A DNA stretch of 6,428 nt, taken from contig NBLI01000101.1 of the NCBI GenBank assembly GCA_002084535.1, forward strand, positions 1-6,428. Direction: 5' to 3'. Below are positions 1-5,554 of this stretch, in pieces. The position numbers were made by a program, and so were the translations under genes. Numbering within the stretch: the first letter of the stretch is position 1; each line of letters begins with the position of its first letter. The notes beneath the pieces are model-generated. The model did not search any database. It was not told the DNA's origin and was given only the letters and a program-made list of their open reading frames with translations. The stretch comes from Candidatus Zhuqueibacterota bacterium 4572_119. Its GTDB lineage: Bacteria > Zhuqueibacterota > Zhuqueibacteria > Thermofontimicrobiales > Thermofontimicrobiaceae.

Positions 1-651
1 CTCGACCCTGATACATGGAAAGATCACCGGAACAGTCCAACAATCGACTTTGAATTGAAGGTTCCCCGTGAAATCAATTTAAGTTTAACTGCTGACGAAG
101 GAGATGTGTCAGTTAATTCCATTCAGGGTGATTTGGATATTAGCGTGGACGAGGGGGAAATAAGAATTAAAGACATTGATTTTATCGATATGAATTTCTA
201 CGCTGATGAAGGTGATATCTTTGGTGAAAATTTACAAAATAAAAATGGAAGAATATCCATTGAAGTTGATGAAGGAGATGTAAACTTTAATCATGTGATT
301 ACCAAAAAATTTAATCTGGAATGTGACGAAGGTGACATCACGTTAGAAGAATTTAGTAGTAATACAAGCAATATTATCACTGATGAAGGCAGCATCGATA
401 TTGAAATGGTATTAAACGGTGAAGACCGGTACGATATTAGTACAGATGAAGGGAATGTTTCTATTTATTTGGAGCCAAGTCCTGATGTCCAACTGGACCT
501 TGAAACCAATGATGGAAGAATCCGCAGCGATTTCGATATCAAAATCAAGAAACGAGATGACTGGCAGAGATGCCGCGATCAGCTTGGTAATGGTTCCTCT
601 TTGGTCAGAATATATACCGATGAGGGTTTTATCGCAATTAGAAAATATTAA
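1..651 (+). CDS. DEG-repeat beta-solenoid protein, DUF4097-like, 5'-partial
   Basis: The frame is open from base 1, so the gene begins left of the window. The TTG at 55 is only an internal codon, and the true start and any signal peptide are not visible. The visible protein (216 codons) is built of short beta-strand repeats, each marked by Asp-Glu-Gly followed by a small or acidic residue and an Ile or Val. The motif codons start at 94, 148, 205, 268, 325, 382 and 445, with a variant NDG at 508 and a last copy at 619. Spacing is 18-21 residues, doubled before the last copy, as expected for a beta-helix or solenoid. The pattern resembles DUF4097 'putative adhesin' proteins, in which GD-V/I repeats form a beta-solenoid, usually exported or cell-surface. 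The specific function is unknown. The stop lies 12 bases before the next gene, so the two are probably co-transcribed. The fold is likely; family membership is inferred from repeat style alone. Confidence 0.8.
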   Translation, partial: LDPDTWKDHRNSPTIDFELKVPREINLSLTADEGDVSVNSIQGDLDISVDEGEIRIKDIDFIDMNFYADEGDIFGENLQNKNGRISIEVDEGDVNFNHVITKKFNLECDEGDITLEEFSSNTSNIITDEGSIDIEMVLNGEDRYDISTDEGNVSIYLEPSPDVQLDLETNDGRIRSDFDIKIKKRDDWQRCRDQLGNGSSLVRIYTDEGFIAIRKY

Positions 652-663
652 AAGGATTATCAA

Positions 664-759
664 ATGAGCGTTCTTAAAATTGTAAAATACGGTAACATAT
701 TTTTAATCTTAATTTTGAGTTTTATTATTTTTCTATTTTTCAATAAAACTTTACAGGCG
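664..759 (+). other. Sec signal peptide region of the modular exported protein
   Basis: Residues 1-32 have a short charged start, a long Ile/Leu/Phe-rich core and a plausible signal peptidase I site after LQA. No Cys follows, so it is not a lipoprotein signal. Confidence 0.85.
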
Positions 760-2388
760 CAAATTGTAGAAATTTATGACATTTCGCCTGAGCAAATTGA
801 TTCAAAATCGTTTAAGCTTAAAAAACCTATGACGTTAAAAATAGAAGCCACCATGGGCGCGTATCGGTCAAAACATGTGTTGCTGTCCAATTGCTGGATA
901 CTCGATTCAGAATCGCGGGAAGTAGTTTGGGAATTTCCTAAAAGAGAAACCGATAATAAGCGATTGAAAAGAATGATAATAGTTGAAAAAGAAATAAATT
1001 TGCCCAAAGGCTTTTATGAAGTTTATTTTGCCATAAATCCATCACGATACTCAAAGGGACAAAATCTTTTTAATTATATTTTTGACCGGAATTATTCAAA
1101 AAAATATCAAAGCTCTGAATGGGGAGTTTCAGTAACCGCGGCTTCCAAATCCGACAGAGAATATTTTTTACCCAATGAAAAACCTCGTGAGGATCAATCT
1201 GTTATTCAAATCACAAACATTTTCAATAAAGAATATCACAAAAAAGGCTTTAGCATCACAGCTCCCGCAAAATTTAAAATTTACGCCATTGGTGAAGGTT
1301 TAAAAAGCGGCAGACAAATGTATGATTTTGGCTGGATCAGCGACGCGAAAACAAAAAAGCGAATCTGGGAAATGAAATACGCGAAAACCGATCATGCCGG
1401 TGGCGCGATTAAAAACAGAAAATTTGAAGGCAGACTCACCCTTCCGGCTGGTGATTATTTTGTTCATTATGTAACCGATGATTCGCATTCAAATGAAGAG
1501 TGGAATCAAATGCCGCCTTATGATCCAAATTATTACGGGATAACCCTTTGGGCGCTTGAAGAAAACTTTGATTACACAGAAATTAAACCGCTGGAGAAAA
1601 ATACGTCCCGCCCACCCATCATTGAATTAACAAGAATGAGAAACAACCGGTTTGTAAGTGAGGGTTTCCAAATTAGTAAGGAAACAAAATTCCACATTTT
1701 CGCGTTGGGTGAAAGCTCCGGTTCACAGCGGGGAATGGCAGATTTTGGCTGGATCGTTAATGCCACAACAAGAGAAACAGTCTGGCAAATGAAATACAAA
1801 TCAACCGAATATGCCGGCGGGGGCAAGAAAAACCGGGTTTTCGATGGCTATCTCACTCTTCCACCGGGGAAGTACCTGACATATTACCGCACTGACGATT
1901 CCCATGCTTTTCAATCATGGAACGTTGAAGAGCCCTGGACACCGGAATCGTGGGGAATTACTATTTCTTGTATTGATGAAAGCTGCCAGGAAAATATTCA
2001 GACCTTTGAGGAAACAAATGACCCGGATATTTTGGCCCAAATGATTCGCATCCGTGATGATGATGAAGTTTACAAAACGTTTTCTCTAAACATGGTCAGC
2101 AAGGTCAGGATATATTGCATCGGCGAAGGCAGAAACGGGAGTATGTTCGATTATGGATGGATTGAAAACAGTACCGGTAAAAAAGTCTGGGAAATGGAAT
2201 TTGAAGATACAGACCATGCCGGAGGCGGCAAAAAAAATAGAATCATTAATGAAGTCATCAGTTTGAATCCCGGCAAATATTTTGTTTATTATAAAACTGA
2301 TGATTCGCATTCTTACAATGAATGGAACACTTCACCGCCTGATGACAGAGAACATTGGGGCATTACACTTATTAGACAATCAAAATAA
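664..2388 (+). CDS. Exported protein of four tandem beta modules (FDYGWI / TDDSHS repeats)
   Basis: The protein has 574 residues and I do not recognise a named family. Residues 1-32 look like a Sec signal peptide: Lys5 and Lys8, a hydrophobic core at about 12-26, and probable cleavage after Ala32 (LQA|Q). There is no lipobox Cys, so a periplasmic or secreted protein is expected. Four modules follow, at about 34-159, 180-297, 319-435 and 458-570. Modules 2-4 share, in order, a [DF]-[FY]-GWI motif (221, 360, 496), a VWEM-like strand, an H/Y-AGG-x-KKNR-like segment (244, 383, 518), an LPAG/LNPG-x-Y turn and strand, T-D-D-S-H (271, 410, 545) and a closing W/Y-GIT strand. Module 1 keeps only the framework (WIL, VVWEF, LPKGFYEVYF, EWGVSV). 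The turns and strands suggest beta-sandwiches. The conserved Asp, His and Lys residues could form a ligand or metal site, which is inference. The ATG at 664 has an AAAGGA ribosome site at 651-656. Confidence 0.9.
   Translation: MSVLKIVKYGNIFLILILSFIIFLFFNKTLQAQIVEIYDISPEQIDSKSFKLKKPMTLKIEATMGAYRSKHVLLSNCWILDSESREVVWEFPKRETDNKRLKRMIIVEKEINLPKGFYEVYFAINPSRYSKGQNLFNYIFDRNYSKKYQSSEWGVSVTAASKSDREYFLPNEKPREDQSVIQITNIFNKEYHKKGFSITAPAKFKIYAIGEGLKSGRQMYDFGWISDAKTKKRIWEMKYAKTDHAGGAIKNRKFEGRLTLPAGDYFVHYVTDDSHSNEEWNQMPPYDPNYYGITLWALEENFDYTEIKPLEKNTSRPPIIELTRMRNNRFVSEGFQISKETKFHIFALGESSGSQRGMADFGWIVNATTRETVWQMKYKSTEYAGGGKKNRVFDGYLTLPPGKYLTYYRTDDSHAFQSWNVEEPWTPESWGITISCIDESCQENIQTFEETNDPDILAQMIRIRDDDEVYKTFSLNMVSKVRIYCIGEGRNGSMFDYGWIENSTGKKVWEMEFEDTDHAGGGKKNRIINEVISLNPGKYFVYYKTDDSHSYNEWNTSPPDDREHWGITLIRQSK
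1201..2373 (+). repeat. Three well-conserved tandem protein modules, about 135-140 codons apart
   Basis: Modules 2, 3 and 4 lie at about 1201-1554, 1618-1968 and 2035-2373. The T-D-D-S-H codons start at 1474, 1891 and 2296, giving spacings of 139 and 135 codons. Modules 2 and 4 still share the identical 14-base stretch gatgattcgcattc (1477-1490 and 2299-2312). Elsewhere the DNA has diverged while the protein motifs hold, so this is an older duplication kept by selection. A fourth, degenerate module precedes them at about 763-1140. Confidence 0.85.
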
Positions 2389-2409
2389 TACATAAAATAA
2401 ATTGAAATC

Positions 2410-2436
2410 GAGTTGTTAACGATAACTCTTTATTTT
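2410..2436 (+). terminator. Weak candidate intrinsic terminator after the modular protein gene
   Basis: Twenty-two bases past the stop codon, gagttgtt (2410-2417) pairs with gataactc (2421-2428) around an AAC loop. This gives eight pairs, two of them G-U. The T-rich tract tttatttt follows immediately at 2429-2436. Position and layout fit a Rho-independent terminator for the preceding two genes, but the stem is AT-rich and short. Confidence 0.45.
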
Positions 2437-2448
2437 AAAGATATGAAA

Positions 2449-2493
2449 TGAATTGACTGTGTCAATTCAGTGCATCGACACAGTTGATGCACT
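2449..2493. promoter_or_regulatory. 45-base double-hairpin element with a competing third stem
   Basis: Hairpin 1 pairs 2449-2457 with 2461-2469 (nine perfect pairs, loop TGT). Hairpin 2 pairs agtgcatc (2469-2476) with gatgcact (2486-2493), eight perfect pairs around a nine-base loop. In addition, actgtgtc (2456-2463), which is the tip of hairpin 1, is fully complementary to gacacagt (2477-2484), which is the loop of hairpin 2. The element sits between a candidate terminator and the next gene, 118 bases before that gene's start codon. No T-tract follows on either strand, so it is not an ordinary terminator. It could be an operator with paired half-sites, a leader RNA switch, or a mobile palindrome. 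Confidence 0.5.
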
Positions 2494-2598
2494 CCAAAGT
2501 AAATATTGAAATTGTGTATGATTTAACATTTTCATTTTAGAATTTCAGGTAATATACAAATTGAATTTTTTCAATAATCATTTCAAACTATATATTTC

Positions 2599-2604
2599 AG
2601 GAGA
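2599..2604 (+). promoter_or_regulatory. Ribosome binding site of the membrane protein gene
   Basis: AGGAGA lies six bases upstream of the ATG at 2611. It is the strongest Shine-Dalgarno match before any gene here and fixes that start. An AT-rich stretch upstream (2494-2598) must hold the promoter, but I cannot pick a convincing -35/-10 pair. Confidence 0.75.
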
Positions 2605-2610
2605 AATTTT

Positions 2611-3237
2611 ATGCCAAAAGATTTACCCAATAAAGACAACGCGGACCAAATAGAGAACACCGAGCATAGCCAGGAAATAAACATCGCAAAATGGATCAAC
2701 GAGGGTTGGGACATGGTCATGGGTAACTTAAATGATCTTCTGATCCTCAGTTTGATTTACGTGGTGCTCATGCTCGTTGTTTCTTCGACCATTGTGATAA
2801 AATTCATTTTCGCCGGTCCATTGGCAGTCGGTATCTATTATATCATATTTAACAAAATGCGCGGCAATCCAATCAATATAGGCGACATTGGGAAAGGATT
2901 CAATTTTTTTGTCGCCGCTGTTTTGGCTGATATTTTGATAACCGTTTTTGCTGGCGTTGGTTTTTTATTTTTGATCATTCCCGGTATTGTGATCTCCGCT
3001 CTTTATATGTTTGCCTTTCCACTGATACTGGAAAAAAACATGGACTTTTGGGAGGCAATGGAAACCAGCCGAAAAGTGGTCACTAAAAATATATTTGAGT
3101 TTTCCGTTTTTATGCTGCTGCTTTACATTTTTATGTTCATTGGTTTTTTGCTGTTTTTGGTGGGATTTATTTTTGCTCTGCCGATTGCCTTTGCGGCAAT
3201 TGCTGCGGCTTACAGGGACGTGTTTGGATTGGAATGA
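2611..3237 (+). CDS. Small polytopic membrane protein, unknown function
   Basis: The protein has 208 residues. A polar, charged N-terminus (about 1-40, cytoplasmic in most such proteins) precedes hydrophobic segments at about 43-67, 68-80, 99-140 (probably two spans) and 165-200 (probably two). A loop at about 141-160 carries a short amphipathic stretch, EAMETSRKVV. The phrase LIIPGIVISALYMFAFPLILEK followed by that loop, and the ending AAIAAAYRDVFG, are typical of a broad group of bacterial proteins related to the membrane domain of glycerophosphodiester phosphodiesterases and similar DUFs. No catalytic residues are evident and no specific role can be given. The start is set by AGGAGA six bases upstream. 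The structured spacer before it suggests it has its own promoter rather than reading on from the exported-protein genes. It is the last plus-strand gene before a convergent gap. Confidence 0.88.
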   Translation: MPKDLPNKDNADQIENTEHSQEINIAKWINEGWDMVMGNLNDLLILSLIYVVLMLVVSSTIVIKFIFAGPLAVGIYYIIFNKMRGNPINIGDIGKGFNFFVAAVLADILITVFAGVGFLFLIIPGIVISALYMFAFPLILEKNMDFWEAMETSRKVVTKNIFEFSVFMLLLYIFMFIGFLLFLVGFIFALPIAFAAIAAAYRDVFGLE

Positions 3238-3336
3238 TTTAAGGTAAAAAAGGCTTTAAGCTAATAGTCTAATCTGGTCAGCTCATATTCGAAAATTTAC
3301 TAAAATTCTGCAAAATAGCAATTTTTGAGAATTTAT

Positions 3337-3362
3337 CATGGTTCAACTCCGCTCACACCATG
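3337..3362 (+). repeat. REP-like palindromic element, copy A
   Basis: Arms catggt (3337-3342) and accatg (3357-3362) enclose a core that reads ttcaactccgctca. The same core, with three changes in 14 bases, occurs on the other strand at 3403-3430. Variable complementary arms around a TTCGACTCCGCTCA-type core resemble a common class of intergenic palindromes in environmental bacteria; the resemblance is from recall. Confidence 0.55.
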
Positions 3363-3402
3363 GAGTCTTTCGGACTATAATTATCAAAATGTTAAGCGAA
3401 AC

Positions 3403-3430
3403 TTCATCCTGATCGAAGTCGAAGGATGAA
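3403..3430 (-). repeat. REP-like palindromic element, copy B (inverted)
   Basis: Arms ttcatcct (3403-3410) and aggatgaa (3423-3430) are perfectly complementary over eight bases. Read on the minus strand, the core is ttcgacttcgatca, matching copy A at 11 of 14 positions although the arms differ. Core conservation with arm covariation argues for a repeat family rather than a chance hairpin. Confidence 0.6.
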
Positions 3431-3571
3431 ATGGTTTTAGCCCGATTTTGTTGAACTCATAAAATTTAATGCAAAGGAGTATTGGATTGTTGATACTAAT
3501 TTCCAAATCATCCGGTGCTCCATTATTCCTTTTCTATCTAAAAAATATTTTTGCTCTTTAAAATCCTCTCA

Positions 3572-4738
3572 TTACAAATACCACAACAATTTTTCATAAT
3601 AAGCTGACCGCTTCGTATCGAGGATTTCGATAATTATTCTTTCGGTTGTCTCACCAACTCCTTTAAGTTTTTTCAAGTCAGTCCTCATAGACGATATTGG
3701 TTGGTTTAATTGAGAAATTGAATATGCTGAATAGCCATAGGGTGATTTTCTTCCCATCATTTTTAAAAGATAATCCATCTGATCCAATATCACCACGACC
3801 AGATCATTTTCATTTAGGTAATCCCGGTAAAAATCAGCGGGAATTCTGATCGGTATTTTGTATCTTTTCGCCAGTGAATAAAATGCTTCATGAATCGCCT
3901 GATAATATTCAGGGATGGCGTTTCCCCATTCACCGGGCAAATAAATATGCTGATATTCTGACAAAAGCTCCGGGTAATATTTTTTTATTACCTCATAAAA
4001 ATAATTTTGCTGCCTTCCCTGTTTAAGTGTCATACCACTAAATATTATAAAATCCGCGCCTGCTTCTTTTGCGCTAACAATCGATTTCTCCATCAAATCC
4101 GGCTTGTCAGTGATAAAAGGAATAACCGGCATTAAAAACATGCCGCAGGTTAATCCTTCGTTTTTTAAATACGTGATTGTTTCCAACCGTTCGCCCGGCA
4201 GAGGAACTCCCGGTTCAAATATTTTACTAATTCTTTCGTCAACTGAAGAGAAACTAAAATTGACTATCACTTTGCTTTGTTCGTTTATCTTTTTTAAAAT
4301 ATCGACATCGCGTTTCACAAGTGTGGATTTGGTCAAAATTTGTACCGGGTGCTTAAACGCACAAAAAAGCTCCAGCGCCTTTCGGGTCAACTGGTATTTT
4401 TTTTCAACATATTGATAACTGTCACCGACGCCACCTCCCAACATAAAAAAACTTTTTTTCATTGGTTTTCGTTTGCGCGCAGGATCAAGCTCCCGCTTTA
4501 AAATTTCAATCGCGTTAATTTTAACAGCAACATCCTCACCAAATTCACCCTCGACATTGTACTTTTCCGCCCTGCCGTCACAGTAAACGCAATTGTGTAA
4601 GCAGCCCCGGTAAAAATTCATTCCGTAGCGGGACACAAACCACGAGTCTATTTTTTTGTGCTTCCGTAAAATGGATTTAGCTTGAATTTCCCTGATATTC
4701 ACTTCTTTTGTGTATCCTTTTTTTATATTTATATTCAT
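3572..4738 (-). CDS. SPL-family radical SAM protein with C-terminal helix-hairpin-helix
   Basis: The protein has 388 residues. The radical SAM cluster motif is C46-x3-C50-x2-C53 within an RGCLHNCVYCDGR stretch, which binds a [4Fe-4S] cluster and SAM. The flanking AKSIL (20-24) and later features (ILTKSTL at 134-140, SFSSVDERISKIFEPGVPLPGERL, CGMFLMPVIP) match the spore photoproduct lyase/SplB-like family (COG1533). The last 38 residues carry a helix-hairpin-helix: LKGVGETT at 358-365, then an ILDTKRSAYYEKLL tail like that in DNA polymerase X-type HhH domains, implying binding of duplex DNA. Bona fide SPL reverses a thymine dimer; the substrate here is unknown. The start at 4738 lies inside the upstream gene and lacks a good Shine-Dalgarno. 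A GTG at 4702 with AAAGGA 12 bases upstream is an alternative, and the conserved AKSIL rules out later starts. The family call is firm; the reaction is not. Confidence 0.9.
   Translation of the reverse strand: MNINIKKGYTKEVNIREIQAKSILRKHKKIDSWFVSRYGMNFYRGCLHNCVYCDGRAEKYNVEGEFGEDVAVKINAIEILKRELDPARKRKPMKKSFFMLGGGVGDSYQYVEKKYQLTRKALELFCAFKHPVQILTKSTLVKRDVDILKKINEQSKVIVNFSFSSVDERISKIFEPGVPLPGERLETITYLKNEGLTCGMFLMPVIPFITDKPDLMEKSIVSAKEAGADFIIFSGMTLKQGRQQNYFYEVIKKYYPELLSEYQHIYLPGEWGNAIPEYYQAIHEAFYSLAKRYKIPIRIPADFYRDYLNENDLVVVILDQMDYLLKMMGRKSPYGYSAYSISQLNQPISSMRTDLKKLKGVGETTERIIIEILDTKRSAYYEKLLWYL
4677..4738 (-). other. 62-base overlap of two repair genes in different frames
   Basis: The end of the HEAT-repeat gene (KYKKRIHKRSEYQGNSS tail) and the beginning of the radical SAM gene are encoded by the same bases in different frames. 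The downstream start therefore lies inside the upstream gene, a layout that favours translational coupling. If the GTG at 4702 is the true start, the overlap shrinks to 26 bases. Confidence 0.75.
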
Positions 4739-5510
4739 CGATTTTTAGCAGATCCAACACTTTGACGGGCTCATTTTTGACTAAATTCCGGCACGCCCGA
4801 TAAGCGATCCAGTAAGAATTTTTATCACCGGTGGATACGAGTTCTTCGACCAAACCATAAATCAAGCCAGGCAGCCGTCTTGACAAATCGCTTAAATTAT
4901 TACCTACTGAAGTTCTTGGATAAGGAGATTTTTCTTTGAACATTTTTTTAATAATCGATAATGGATACTCATGATTTTCAAAAAACCACCTGTTTTCCTG
5001 AACCGGTCGCAGCGTTTCACTGACGAAACGGCGGGTGTTCGCGTCTTCAGATTCCGCCAGGCGAAGCAAAAACTCCCTGCTTTCCTTCGGGTATTTTTTT
5101 ATTAATTTCCGAAAAAACATTTGAGCCATTTCCCGCACGTCCCATTGGGAAGACTTTCCTGCTGATTCAAAATATGGAAGCACAGATTTAAAATCAGTCA
5201 AACCGTGGATGGAGAGAATTCCGATAGCAGCACCGAGAATTTGATAATTTCCCCCATGATTATAAACATTTGCGGCGATTTCAAATATTGGTAAATCATT
5301 TTTTTTGAATTGATCAAATAAATGTCTGCTCAAAATCTTGACTGTATAAACCCTGCCATAAGAAATTCGTTTCTGATCAGGAATATTGGCGTAAAGGCTT
5401 TTTATAATTCCAGAAATATTTTGGGCAGCTTCAGAATACTTACCTTTTTGTGCTGGATAAACAATTTTATTAAATATTTTCTTTGCTATATTCTCATCGA
5501 TAAGATTCAT
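4677..5510 (-). CDS. AlkC/AlkD-like HEAT-repeat DNA alkylation repair protein
   Basis: The protein has 277 residues, nearly all helical repeats. Diagnostic stretches are QWDVREMAQMFFRKLI (122-137), EDANTRRFVSETLRP (155-169), SEYVR-like SPYPRTSVGNNLSDLSRRLP (195-214) and YWIAYRACRNLVK (233-245), matching the AlkC/AlkD superfamily of alkyl-base DNA glycosylases, whose HEAT-like repeats wrap DNA. Against Bacillus cereus AlkD (W109, D113, R148, W187), W123 and E127 keep the first spacing and R160/R161 could match the Arg, while the second Trp appears replaced by N204, as in the AlkC-like SVxNxL motif. These pairings are by eye. A stop codon directly precedes the ATG at 5510, so no longer form exists. 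The ribosome site is weak. It follows the methyltransferase by 44 bases and overlaps the radical SAM gene by 62 bases. Glycosylase activity is uncertain, since some relatives only bind DNA. Confidence 0.8.
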   Translation of the reverse strand: MNLIDENIAKKIFNKIVYPAQKGKYSEAAQNISGIIKSLYANIPDQKRISYGRVYTVKILSRHLFDQFKKNDLPIFEIAANVYNHGGNYQILGAAIGILSIHGLTDFKSVLPYFESAGKSSQWDVREMAQMFFRKLIKKYPKESREFLLRLAESEDANTRRFVSETLRPVQENRWFFENHEYPLSIIKKMFKEKSPYPRTSVGNNLSDLSRRLPGLIYGLVEELVSTGDKNSYWIAYRACRNLVKNEPVKVLDLLKIDEYKYKKRIHKRSEYQGNSS

Positions 5511-5554
5511 TCAATTATTGCCCAACCTGTTCTCTACTGATTCTCTATTTGCCT

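Larger units (their letters stand above)
3238..3571. other. Convergent intergenic region with REP-like palindromes, no clear gene
   Basis: This gap separates the ends of a plus-strand and a minus-strand gene. No credible coding sequence is present. It holds two palindromic elements in opposite orientation (3337-3362 and 3403-3430), a weak AT-rich hairpin (3303-3308 with 3329-3334), a small agtc/gact hairpin (3364-3376) and a perfect AT palindrome near 3541-3552. None has the GC stem plus T-tract of a strong intrinsic terminator, although termination of both genes must occur hereabouts. Confidence 0.7.

Noticed and set aside
412..2310. Open frames antisense to or out of frame with the two exported-protein genes
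   Set aside because: They lie wholly inside longer genes, have no family features, and recur at equivalent places opposite the tandem modules, as expected for shadows of the repeats.
2449..2493. H-type pseudoknot using both eight-base pairings at once
   Set aside because: Only one base (2485) would have to span an eight-pair helix, which is sterically unlikely. Alternative folds are preferred.
2449..2493. Third copy of the REP-like palindrome
   Set aside because: The loop shares only a TCAACT-like fragment with the cores at 3337 and 3403, too little to group them.
2494..2598. Sigma-70 promoter for the membrane protein gene
   Set aside because: Several TTGAAA/TTGAAT and TATATT-like hexamers exist, but none pair at 16-18 bases, and in such AT-rich DNA single hexamers mean little.
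3403..3430. Intrinsic terminator for the membrane protein gene
   Set aside because: The stem is adequate, but no T-tract follows on either strand and it lies 166 bases past the stop codon.
4104..4415. Plus-strand open frame opposite the radical SAM gene
   Set aside because: The minus-strand frame carries clear family motifs. This one has none and no good ribosome site.
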